From contig CAMUYI010000010.1 in the NCBI GenBank assembly GCA_947164985.1, positions 1 to 56,837 on the forward strand: a stretch of 56,837 bases of DNA. The letters run 5' to 3'. The stretch comes from an uncultured Bacteroidales bacterium (lineage in GTDB: Bacteria > Bacteroidota > Bacteroidia > Bacteroidales > Paludibacteraceae). The position numbers and the translations under genes are program-made. Below are positions 40,808 through 48,719 of the stretch, piece by piece (positions within the stretch are counted from its first letter, which is position 1; each line of letters begins with the position of its first letter). The notes beneath the pieces are model-generated. The model searched no databases, was not told the origin of the DNA, and saw only the letters and a program-made list of their open reading frames with translations.

Positions 40808-40809
40808 AT

Positions 40810-41850
40810 TTATTCTTGTAATTTTAATTCCTTAACTCCAACAGGAGGGATAATATGGCCGACGTTCCTCATAATTGTCCTATTGCCCCCCGTTCCATAC
40901 CAATCTATCTTTATAGGATAGGCAATAGACTTAACTGCGGAAGAGAAAAACGTGACGGCTCGTTCATATCTGACTCCAATTAATTCCAATAACTGCGAAG
41001 GAACGTTTTTCCTAAAAACAAAGACATCTTTATTTAATCGTTCATATGGATAATTGTCCCGAGGATGAGTTTTAATAACAATACTCGAACAATCATAGTT
41101 CATAAGTAGCTTTGAATATAAATGGCTATGCTCTGATAGTGAAATAAAATCAGGAAACAATGGCTGTGTGAAAATTATAGTTTTCCTTGAAGTCAACTCT
41201 TTTATATCTTTCTCTTCAATATCAAAAATTTTCAGGATATAAAAAATTTTTTCTTGCGAGCACTTATCCCATAAGTCCCTGAGATTCATTAAGTGTAACT
41301 TCTTGTCTTTAATAAGACTTGGTGGTATACTAGAAGTAGAATACACATCTGTACACAAAGAATTTGTTCCAAACCGTTTAAAATATGTAGGGCCATTTAA
41401 CATACGCAATATTGGATAAAACCGAGATGCTTGTTTCTTATCATCAAACTTTTTGAAAAAACCAATATATGATTGTTCTATAGATCCGGCGCCGTCTTCA
41501 ATAAGTGAATACGGATGATTACCTATAATAACTGCATCATATCTTGAAATATCGTTACCATAAATAGAGGTACCGTCAAAATTAGGTATTTTCGCCAACT
41601 TTATCAGGCGAAAATGTAACCAGCCAAATAAAGTGATATAAACCTTTTTAATTACATTCCACTTATTGTAATTAGGCATTACATATGAATCAGGGATGCG
41701 CCTAATTATCTTTTCATTAATACCATAAGGATTAAAAATATAAAATGTTTCTCTAATTTCCTCTATTGGCATAAACAAGAGGTAGAGAAATAAAGAATAT
41801 TCTGTACAAACATTACAGACATTTTTATATTTCTTATTTATTCTAGCCAT
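40810..41850 (-). CDS. Glycosyltransferase resembling GT52/GT38 sialyltransferases
   Basis: Probably transfers a sugar from a CMP donor. Of the motifs shared by bacterial GT-B sialyl- and KDO-type transferases, LIEDGAGSIEQ (D/E-D-G), IVIKTHPRDNYP (HP) and VTFFSSAVKSIAYP (SS) are all present in order. The ATG at 41850 is chosen over a TTG at 41859 and overlaps the preceding gene by 13 bp. Immediately downstream is a CMP-sugar synthetase gene, which fits. The absence of neuB/neuC genes in the window argues for KDO or another acid sugar imported into the pathway. Confidence 0.7.
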   Translation of the reverse strand: MARINKKYKNVCNVCTEYSLFLYLLFMPIEEIRETFYIFNPYGINEKIIRRIPDSYVMPNYNKWNVIKKVYITLFGWLHFRLIKLAKIPNFDGTSIYGNDISRYDAVIIGNHPYSLIEDGAGSIEQSYIGFFKKFDDKKQASRFYPILRMLNGPTYFKRFGTNSLCTDVYSTSSIPPSLIKDKKLHLMNLRDLWDKCSQEKIFYILKIFDIEEKDIKELTSRKTIIFTQPLFPDFISLSEHSHLYSKLLMNYDCSSIVIKTHPRDNYPYERLNKDVFVFRKNVPSQLLELIGVRYERAVTFFSSAVKSIAYPIKIDWYGTGGNRTIMRNVGHIIPPVGVKELKLQE

Positions 41851-42806
41851 AGTTCGCAATCAGAATCTGCCGGTGTTACAAAAATTTGGGGGTTACTAAA
41901 GACTGTACAATTTGTCACTATAAGTGAAGGCGAACCATATATAGTCGTTTTATATCCTATTTGTGGTAAACCAATAGTTGTAAACACAAATACACGCTGT
42001 ATGTTATTTAACGAAGCTAAATATGTTAATGCATTTAAAATACTTTCCATCTGTTTAGGAGTATCTATAGGAAAACGGTAATCAACAAGATATAAAGCAG
42101 TTGAATCATTTTGATGAATAAAACGCCACACAAAATACGCAGAATACTCAGATTGAACTGGCGCATAAATATAGTATTCTCTATAATGGTTCAAAAACCG
42201 TTTTTGAATAAAATCCTCATCTCTAACAAAATCAATGGCTAGATTATTTTTATTCCAATAGCCTCCGTTTGGATAATGCAATTCACTTGAATGCATTATT
42301 CTTTTCCATTTCAGCCCATCAACCTCAAAATATTTTGGTATACAAAAGTTCGTTCTTCTGGCAGAACATTTTAAATCAGAATGAGGGATATGTATTAAAT
42401 ATGCTTCTGATTTGCCAAGAAAAAAATTACCTAACAAATGTTGAAGTTTCTCGTTTATCTCTGTAAGACCAAAGCCGAATACATTCGTCCTCTCCTCAGT
42501 TTTCATCATAAGTTTCATCCCGCATGATGCCCTATATGAAGGGTCTAAATATGTAGAATTACTCCAATATATTTCTTCATCATGGTCCAATATGTATGCT
42601 CTGGTTTTTATAAAGAGATTACATCCAACTATGGAATTTTTGTCATTGCGAACAATTAGTTGTTTTGTCCTTAAGTCAGACAGATTATTTAATATGTATA
42701 GTAAGCTCGCATGTGACTTTAGGAACCCATTTCGCTTAAAAAAAGGTTCCAACTCATTTATCAGGGATAATGAAAAAGATTCTTCGTTTACATGAAGCAT
42801 TTCCAT
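41838..42806 (-). CDS. Probable GNAT-fold acyltransferase (322 aa)
   Basis: No exact family. The arrangement of LIVRNDKNSIVGCNLFIKTR and STYLDPSYRASCGMKLMMKT resembles a GNAT acceptor/acyl-CoA loop (the R/Q-x-x-G-x-G/A loop is degenerate: SYRASCGM). A second half with similar strand order (TALYLVDYRFPIDTPKQMES) suggests a double GNAT or FemAB-like fold. In the cluster it follows a deacetylase, so N-acylation of an amino sugar is a reasonable guess. Overlaps both neighbours (13 and 19 bp). Confidence 0.55.
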   Translation of the reverse strand: MEMLHVNEESFSLSLINELEPFFKRNGFLKSHASLLYILNNLSDLRTKQLIVRNDKNSIVGCNLFIKTRAYILDHDEEIYWSNSTYLDPSYRASCGMKLMMKTEERTNVFGFGLTEINEKLQHLLGNFFLGKSEAYLIHIPHSDLKCSARRTNFCIPKYFEVDGLKWKRIMHSSELHYPNGGYWNKNNLAIDFVRDEDFIQKRFLNHYREYYIYAPVQSEYSAYFVWRFIHQNDSTALYLVDYRFPIDTPKQMESILNALTYLASLNNIQRVFVFTTIGLPQIGYKTTIYGSPSLIVTNCTVFSNPQIFVTPADSDCELWLE

Positions 42807-43462
42807 ACTCTCTCTATTATAGGTACTTGACTCTCTCTAAAATTCTTCATTTCTAAAAACTCAACTTCGTTATATTGAGATTTATAGACATTTTTAATAA
42901 TATTTTCCCAATCTAATTGATACTTATTAAAATCAAAAGTAACAGGTAGAAACGAGACTGAATTATCATGTGAAATTTTATTTAATTCTTTAATATACTC
43001 CTCCTTGGAGTAAGCGCAAGCATAAGGTAAATCTTCATATAAATAAAGTGAATATGAACTATGAAATTCTTTCCAAAAAGAAAGAACGGTATTGCGTATA
43101 ATGATATGATCATAGTGCCAACCGATACCAGCAGGCGCATAAAGAGAACTTGGGCCAATTGATAACAATTGTGCTCTGATGTCTTTATTTATAGAAGCCG
43201 TATCAATTTCCAACTTAGACCTTGCAGACGAATCATCATATCCTAAATTGAGTAGTTCTGTTTGAAGCGATTCTAAAAATCTCTTCTCTTCTTTTAGACG
43301 CATTGCTGATATTTCGTCCTTTTTTTCCAGATTGACCTTATTAAATGCATAGCAGCTTTTACTAAAGACAACCATACATAACTTAGGGAAAGAGACATTG
43401 TTTATTGCCCCGTAACAACTATATGCAATATCATCAAGATGTGGAGATATAAAGACGTTCAT
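42788..43462 (-). CDS. PIG-L family deacetylase
   Basis: A zinc-dependent hydrolase that removes acetyl from GlcNAc-type sugars, as in the GPI, mycothiol and bacillithiol pathways. The N-terminal SPHLDDIAYSCYG carries the H-x-D-D metal site and GIGWHYDHIIIRN the second metal-binding motif. Length is 224 residues, normal. Genes for a GT4 and a GNAT-like enzyme flank it, the pattern of glycosylation, deacetylation and acylation. Confidence 0.85.
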   Translation of the reverse strand: MNVFISPHLDDIAYSCYGAINNVSFPKLCMVVFSKSCYAFNKVNLEKKDEISAMRLKEEKRFLESLQTELLNLGYDDSSARSKLEIDTASINKDIRAQLLSIGPSSLYAPAGIGWHYDHIIIRNTVLSFWKEFHSSYSLYLYEDLPYACAYSKEEYIKELNKISHDNSVSFLPVTFDFNKYQLDWENIIKNVYKSQYNEVEFLEMKNFRESQVPIIERVWKCFM

Positions 43463-43467
43463 CGTTT

Positions 43468-44637
43468 CTATTCTAATACAGTTTCATATAAATTAGAAAT
43501 TCGCCTTAAAAATGCAGTATCTCCATAGCTTTTCAATATAGACTCTCTTATTTTACGAGGTTCATATGTTCTATATCTCTTAATAACACGCATTATTCCC
43601 GTCGCAAGTTGCCTAGGGTTATGCACTTCAACTACAAATGAATTATTAGCATTGACAAAGTCCTCTGAACCTCCATTTTTTGTGAGAACTACTGGCTTTC
43701 CACATAACATTGCTTCACAAATACATACGCCAAATGTCTCTGCTATTGACGAGGATACATATATATCACATCTTTTCATATGTTGAGCCATCTCCTTTCT
43801 TGTACAACTACCAATAACAGTTACATTCTGTTGTAGATGATATGATTCTATTTTTGATATAAGTTTGTTACTTTTTGTAAAACCGCCCTTTAGTTCTCCT
43901 CCTCCTATCAGCGTAAGATGAAATGCAACCTTATTATCTTTCAAAAATTCCAAAGACGATAGTAGATTATCAATATCCTTAATATAACTTGGGAAATAAG
44001 CAACAGTCAACAATCGCACAGGACTATGAATACTATTGGGAGCTAATTTAAATATGCGATTATTGACAAAGTTGCCAACGACTATAGGATTGCAATTTAT
44101 ATTTTGCATCAAAATTTGCTGCCTTAAATGAGAGCTAACACACAGCACTGCATTTGCTTTTTCTAATGCGTCTTTCATTGCTTCTTTTACTAACATACTG
44201 TGAGCAAAATCTGGGCAAAAAGGACCAAAATGTTCAGTGATCACATAAGGAATATGAAGTATCTCACTGAAACGTTTCCCAATGCAACCAGCAGGGAATG
44301 TGGCATATGCATGAACCAAATCCCACGCAGCATCATATTCCTTCAAAATGGCAGTCAGTGCCTTTTCTGCATATGAACATTGAATTTTAAGATTCTCCTC
44401 AATCGATTTATCATGCCATTGAGGGAAACTAACAATGAATTCAAATAATCCCTTATCCTCTTTCCTTATAAAAGGTATCTCTAAATCAATTCCTTCGTCA
44501 GCCCAGTATCGTTCCATTATGAATAGAGATATATTATATACCCTCGACATCAGACGAGCTTCTTCTTCAAAAAATGTACCGGCAGAAGGAGATTTTGAGT
44601 CCTTAAACCATGATGGAATTATTAGAATCCTTTTCAT
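43468..44637 (-). CDS. GT4-family glycosyltransferase
   Basis: A GT-B retaining glycosyltransferase of 389 residues. The C-terminal donor domain has LTVAYFPSYIKDIDNLLSSL, VTVIGSCTRKEMAQHMKRCD and SSIAETFGVCICEAMLCGKP, with the E-x7-E motif, and VVLTKNGGSEDFV after it. The N-terminal acceptor domain begins MKRILIIPSWFKDSKSPSAG. The sugar is not predictable. In the cluster it precedes PIG-L, so a GlcNAc donor is plausible. Confidence 0.9.
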   Translation of the reverse strand: MKRILIIPSWFKDSKSPSAGTFFEEEARLMSRVYNISLFIMERYWADEGIDLEIPFIRKEDKGLFEFIVSFPQWHDKSIEENLKIQCSYAEKALTAILKEYDAAWDLVHAYATFPAGCIGKRFSEILHIPYVITEHFGPFCPDFAHSMLVKEAMKDALEKANAVLCVSSHLRQQILMQNINCNPIVVGNFVNNRIFKLAPNSIHSPVRLLTVAYFPSYIKDIDNLLSSLEFLKDNKVAFHLTLIGGGELKGGFTKSNKLISKIESYHLQQNVTVIGSCTRKEMAQHMKRCDIYVSSSIAETFGVCICEAMLCGKPVVLTKNGGSEDFVNANNSFVVEVHNPRQLATGIMRVIKRYRTYEPRKIRESILKSYGDTAFLRRISNLYETVLE

Positions 44638-44639
44638 AC

Positions 44640-45641
44640 TTAGTCATTCATAGAAATCATACAATAAGCCCATGTGTACCCACCACCAAAGGAGCATAAA
44701 AGTGTTAAACCCGCACATTCACCTTTCTGCCGCAGCCTAAACAAAGCAATTGGAATAGAAGAAGTAGAGGTGTTCCCCACATCATGCATATCAACATAAA
44801 ACTTATTTTCGTCTATCTTCAGACGTTTGCGGATATAAGTAAGCATATATTTATTCGCTTGATGGAAAATATAATGAGATATCTCACTTTCAGAAATCAT
44901 ATTCGACTCAAGAAACTTATAATAGTCTTTAGGTATATATTCAGTAGCGAAATTAAATATCTCACTTCCAATCATGTAAAAATAATGAGGATTGACTTCT
45001 ACCTCCCATACGTTATCAGGAATGATGTTCGGCTTAAAAGAAGGAACGCATTTTGTCCTTAAAGTATGTAACAGAGCACCTTCTCCATCAGTCCCGTGCA
45101 TACAATGAAGTATCTCAGCAAAACCATTATCAGATACAATTGTTGCAGACGCAGCATCTCCAAAAATAGATTTAGTTCGTATGTCTGAATCTGGAATCCG
45201 CTTTGAATAGGTATCTGCCGTAACCACTAGAATATTGCTTCCCGCTTCAGATTCGATTAAAGCTTTTGCAATAGACAATAATTGCAGGTATCCAGTACAT
45301 GGTAATCTGAAGTCCAATACTCCACATTGACTCTTAATCCCTAATTCTTTGTGAAGTAATGCTGCAGATGAGAGCATAAAATGTTCTTGGTTCAAAGTTG
45401 AATATAGAACATAATCAATTTGTTGAGAATACTCTGGGTGTCTTTTCAATAAGGCTTTACATGCATTGAATGCTAAAGTGTAACTTGATTCCTCTGCCGA
45501 CGCAATGTGACGCGATTGAATTCCAACTTTATCCAGAATTTTCTCTGCGTTCCAGTTATTATCAGATTTAACCAATTCGTCATTTGTTAAAACTGTCTTT
45601 GGAAGGAAAATCTCAATATCTTTGATATATGCTTTTTTCAT
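44640..45641 (-). CDS. 3-oxoacyl-ACP synthase III-like enzyme (KAS III)
   Basis: A thiolase-fold condensing enzyme of 333 residues. The catalytic triad can be read: C115 in LPCTGYLQLL, H260 in YIFHQANKYM and N290 in DVGNTSTSSIP. The nucleophile context (LPCTGY rather than AACAGF) separates it from housekeeping FabH and is closer to specialised acyltransferase-like members. The start at 45641 gives a 4 bp ATGA overlap with the upstream SDR. With ACP and SDR it could build or load a short acyl chain. Confidence 0.87.
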   Translation of the reverse strand: MKKAYIKDIEIFLPKTVLTNDELVKSDNNWNAEKILDKVGIQSRHIASAEESSYTLAFNACKALLKRHPEYSQQIDYVLYSTLNQEHFMLSSAALLHKELGIKSQCGVLDFRLPCTGYLQLLSIAKALIESEAGSNILVVTADTYSKRIPDSDIRTKSIFGDAASATIVSDNGFAEILHCMHGTDGEGALLHTLRTKCVPSFKPNIIPDNVWEVEVNPHYFYMIGSEIFNFATEYIPKDYYKFLESNMISESEISHYIFHQANKYMLTYIRKRLKIDENKFYVDMHDVGNTSTSSIPIALFRLRQKGECAGLTLLCSFGGGYTWAYCMISMND

Positions 45642-46360
45642 TGTAAACAATACCCCCCATCTATGATTAACTCAGTTCCTGTGATCCAATCACTGTTATC
45701 TGACAACAAGAATACGGATGCTTGTGCAATATCCTTTGTTGTCCCAAGCCTTCCCAAAGGGTATGAAAGTGAAAAGTTGGCTATCATCTCACTAGAAAAA
45801 GTGTCATGTAGTGCAGGAGTATTAACAATCCCTGCGCAAATACAATTCACACGAATATATTGCGGCGCCAATTCTAAAGCTGCACTTTTCATAAAGCCAC
45901 ACAAAGCTGCTTTTGTTGCTGAATATAGACTACCTCCTTTTGATCCAACTGCAACACCGCTTATAGAAGACAATATAACGATCGAAGAATGAGAATTAAG
46001 TTTTTTATACTTAACCAAGTACGATATTAGTGTTGCGAGGCCTGTAAACCCAACTTTCAAATACTCCTCTATATGATCATATCTCTCGCTTTTGAGATTG
46101 CGTAAACATGGAGAACCAACAGTTAACACTACACCGTCAAGAGCTTTTAAAGACTCAACAAAATCACTAATAGCATTCTCGTTACGTACATCTAATGACT
46201 GTAGTGAAACACAAGTACTGCCAGACAAAAGATGTTCCTTAGAACTCTTATACTTGGTGGCGATTACAGTCGCACCTTCATCAATGCATGATAAAGCGAT
46301 TTGTTCGCCTAGTGATGAAGATGCCCCAACAACTAAGATTCGTTTATCGCAAAGTATCAT
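45638..46360 (-). CDS. Short-chain dehydrogenase/reductase, FabG-like
   Basis: A Rossmann-fold oxidoreductase of 240 residues. The cofactor motif VVGASSSLGEQ is at about 9-19, and the active-site Tyr-Lys lies in LYSATKAALCGFMKS, preceded by a serine (ILSSISG). The C-terminal GTELIIDGGYCL is typical. A TTG three codons upstream is less likely than this ATG, which comes one base after the ACP stop. Likely 3-oxoacyl-ACP reductase in the pathway made by the flanking ACP and KAS III genes. Confidence 0.88.
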   Translation of the reverse strand: MILCDKRILVVGASSSLGEQIALSCIDEGATVIATKYKSSKEHLLSGSTCVSLQSLDVRNENAISDFVESLKALDGVVLTVGSPCLRNLKSERYDHIEEYLKVGFTGLATLISYLVKYKKLNSHSSIVILSSISGVAVGSKGGSLYSATKAALCGFMKSAALELAPQYIRVNCICAGIVNTPALHDTFSSEMIANFSLSYPLGRLGTTKDIAQASVFLLSDNSDWITGTELIIDGGYCLQ

Positions 46361-46361
46361 T

Positions 46362-46595
46362 TTATCCAACTTTTTTATCTACGAAATTATATAATTCTTC
46401 TATGCTATTGATACTTTCGATATCTTTGAGTGTTAACCGAACACCATAAACATCACGTATGGCAGCAATAACTGCCAAACCAGTCAACGAATTCCAATCA
46501 TCTATTTCGTCAAAACGTGTGGCAAAATCAATATTTTGGCTGTTACAATCTAACTGGTCAATAAATGTAGCTAAAAAAGATTCCTGACTAATCAT
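46362..46595 (-). CDS. Acyl carrier protein
   Basis: A small acidic helical protein of 77 residues. The phosphopantetheine attachment site is DWNSLTGLAVIAAI with Ser36, a variant of DSL. The third helix ends SIEELYNFV as usual. The stop is one base before the SDR start, and its own start overlaps the radical SAM stop by 4 bp, showing strong coupling. Being inside a glycan operon it is a dedicated rather than fatty-acid-synthesis ACP. Confidence 0.88.
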   Translation of the reverse strand: MISQESFLATFIDQLDCNSQNIDFATRFDEIDDWNSLTGLAVIAAIRDVYGVRLTLKDIESINSIEELYNFVDKKVG

Positions 46596-47779
46596 ATACT
46601 TGAATATTTATGGCGACCATATGGACAATCATTATTAGGTAATACCTTTCCAAACTCACCCATGTAGGAATAACTAAAAAATAAATTACAGAAAACGCAA
46701 TCCATTCGACAATTACCACAGCCCATCTTTTCTTTGTCATAAGACCTTAGTTGCTTAAGAAAAGGTGCGGTTTGCCAAATATTTAATAAATTTCCTCCGT
46801 TCCTAATACTTCCTAACTTGAAATCATCTTTGATGATGAGTGGGAAAGGATAAACGTCACCCTTGCTATCAATAACAATGTATGTTCTTCCCCATGGCGA
46901 TATAACTGAAATAGGCTCGTCAACGGAATCATCTACCTCATCTATCTCGCAAAATGAGTATACTTCGCAATTCTTTGAAGCAGCATAAGCTTTTAATTCT
47001 GGCCACATCTTTATGAATGGAGTTATAGCATTTTCGTAATAATAGCTCCACTCATGCCCCTTAAATTTCCCATCAGCATCTGAATAAATAGTGTTTATCT
47101 TAAGTACCAAATCATACTCAGCACAAAAATCAATAATGTTTCTAAACTCATTTAAGTTGTCTGGCTGAAGTGTAGCAGCTGCATTGATGCGTATGCCACG
47201 TGCCTTTATTTGTCTGATGTTCGCACAGAAGGTTTCAAAATTATTTCCCCCCGTCATCTTATTAAACGTTGCCTCATCGACACTATCAAGATGAGTCTGA
47301 ACATAAGCCAATTGAGCAAATGTGTCTAGCAGTTCTGGCGTGCATTGCTTACAGTTTGACAAAAGAGCTGTTTTAAGACCCAACTTCTTGGCGTACTTAA
47401 CCAAGTCATTAAAATCCTTTCTTAATGTCGATTCTCCTCCACTAAATCGAATACACAGAACTCCGTTTTCTGCACAATAATCAAAAAAGCGATACAGTTC
47501 CTGTGTTGTCAATTCTTCCCGTACATCTTCATTTGATACAACTGGGCAGTGAGGACAACGGTAACTACAACGTCTTGTGGTCAGGACTTGCACAATTATA
47601 GGCACTGAACAAGTATGCTCCAATGGAGCAATATGCGAATTGTTCACGAATCTAACTTCGGGATAATCTTCTTCTTTAAATCCCGGTTCGAACTCGACAG
47701 CAAAAACGTGTCCATTATCATCCATTGTAATCCATTCATCATACAATGGTTCGTATCTAACTATTGAATCTTTATCCAT
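46592..47779 (-). CDS. Radical SAM/SPASM domain protein
   Basis: An iron-sulfur enzyme of 395 residues that uses SAM to start radical chemistry. The cluster motif is C71-x3-C75-x2-C78 (RRCSYRCPHCPV), with the SAM-binding CIRFSGGESTLRKDF next. The C-terminal GCGNCRMDCVFCNLFF with a later NDCPYG is SPASM-like and should hold auxiliary clusters. Its substrate is not given by the context: an ACP-bound group, an amino acid or a small peptide are all possible. It is the first gene of the operon, with a structured leader upstream. Confidence 0.9.
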   Translation of the reverse strand: MDKDSIVRYEPLYDEWITMDDNGHVFAVEFEPGFKEEDYPEVRFVNNSHIAPLEHTCSVPIIVQVLTTRRCSYRCPHCPVVSNEDVREELTTQELYRFFDYCAENGVLCIRFSGGESTLRKDFNDLVKYAKKLGLKTALLSNCKQCTPELLDTFAQLAYVQTHLDSVDEATFNKMTGGNNFETFCANIRQIKARGIRINAAATLQPDNLNEFRNIIDFCAEYDLVLKINTIYSDADGKFKGHEWSYYYENAITPFIKMWPELKAYAASKNCEVYSFCEIDEVDDSVDEPISVISPWGRTYIVIDSKGDVYPFPLIIKDDFKLGSIRNGGNLLNIWQTAPFLKQLRSYDKEKMGCGNCRMDCVFCNLFFSYSYMGEFGKVLPNNDCPYGRHKYSSI

Positions 47780-47811
47780 GGTAAATAAATAATTTTAATG
47801 ATAAAAAAAAT

Positions 47812-47837
47812 GAGGGTGTGTCATAGGGCACACCCTC
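47812..47837 (-). terminator. Terminator or attenuator between SH3 and radical SAM genes
   Basis: GAGGGTGTG and CACACCCTC arms around a short loop; leftward the U-tract ATTTTTTTTATC follows. It lies 33 bp before the radical SAM start. Confidence 0.75.
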
Positions 47838-47845
47838 CCTTGACA

Positions 47846-47902
47846 TTACATGCCCGAAGACGTTCTAAGACTTCTGATGCAAATCTCTTTCTTTGCCTTC
47901 AT
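47846..47902 (-). CDS. Possible 18-aa leader peptide or RiPP-like peptide
   Basis: ATG at 47902 gives MKAKKEICIRSLRTSSGM and a stop, eight bases before a strong terminator hairpin and 68 bp ahead of the radical SAM gene. A peptide followed immediately by a terminator is the arrangement of transcription attenuators. Alternatively it could be a very short precursor for the SPASM enzyme, though precursors are usually longer. Confidence 0.3.
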   Translation of the reverse strand: MKAKKEICIRSLRTSSGM

Positions 47903-47964
47903 AACCTTTAAAATTTTAAAGTTTTTCCTACTCTTTTATGGCTTTTCGGTATCCGCCATTCATT

Positions 47965-47972
47965 CAAAACTA
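47965..47972 (-). promoter_or_regulatory. Possible -7 element of the radical SAM operon
   Basis: TAGTTTTG (rev of 47965-47972), with no obvious -33. It would place the small peptide frame and the hairpin in the leader. Confidence 0.3.
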
Positions 47973-47990
47973 AATAATTGAACGATAATT

Positions 47991-48719
47991 TTAATAACTA
48001 TAAAGCGTTATATATCTTTCACTCACGTACCCAGTCCTATTATTATATTGAATTTTTGCGAAGCCATTTTTTATCTCATATACTTGAATCCTTTCCCCTC
48101 TTTTTAATTTTCCAATAATAGGTGCATGAGTAGATGCATATGAGCGGACGTTTAGGGAGGACGCACTACAATAATATGTTGTATAGGATGGTACGGTCGC
48201 TACCGTCTTAGATTTTGAACTCTTTGAAGGAGTGTTGTAAGATAATCCTATTACAATACCAATAACTACCAATAAGGTGATAAAAAATGAAATCGCGTTA
48301 GTAAAGACATATCTAAGTATCAATAGGATAAGACGTAATATGAACACACAAATTACTAAAGCATAAAATGATGCATAGGCGACTATCCCCCCAAGAAACA
48401 AAGCAACTATTACATACAAGACGAAATACCAAAACCCATCCGATACCCATGTGACAATAGCTCCGATAACCACCCCAATTATAGCAATGACCACTAAGAC
48501 AGGAATCACTTTTTCCAAGAAGAACTCCTCTACAGATTCATAACAATCTTGAAACCAATCGCCTATTCCTGCAAAGAAGTCATTGATCTTTTCCCAAAAA
48601 CTAGGATTATAAGAAGCCGCCGTCCTCGTATTATAGGAAGGACTATGATATGTAGGTATTCGCGGCATTACGTTTTGCGGCGTCCGTGCTCTACCATATC
48701 GATCAATATTACCACTCAT
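47991..48719 (-). CDS. Membrane protein with C-terminal bacterial SH3 domain
   Basis: 242 residues: a Pro/Tyr-rich disordered N-terminus (about 1-40), an amphipathic aromatic helix (FWEKINDFFAGIGDWFQDCY), four hydrophobic segments (about 70-165), then a SH3b domain (SASSLNVRSYASTHAPIIGK through YVSERYITLY). SH3b domains usually bind cell-wall peptides. It overlaps the JAB-E1 stop by one base (TAATG) and closes the conjugation operon, so it may be an envelope effector or a target of modification. Confidence 0.78.
   Translation of the reverse strand: MSGNIDRYGRARTPQNVMPRIPTYHSPSYNTRTAASYNPSFWEKINDFFAGIGDWFQDCYESVEEFFLEKVIPVLVVIAIIGVVIGAIVTWVSDGFWYFVLYVIVALFLGGIVAYASFYALVICVFILRLILLILRYVFTNAISFFITLLVVIGIVIGLSYNTPSKSSKSKTVATVPSYTTYYCSASSLNVRSYASTHAPIIGKLKRGERIQVYEIKNGFAKIQYNNRTGYVSERYITLYSY

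Noticed and set aside
40076..41850. Sialic acid pathway
   Set aside because: A sialyltransferase-like and a CMP-sugar synthetase gene are adjacent, but the synthetase reads as KdsB and no neuB or neuC-type gene is present, so sialic acid is not claimed.
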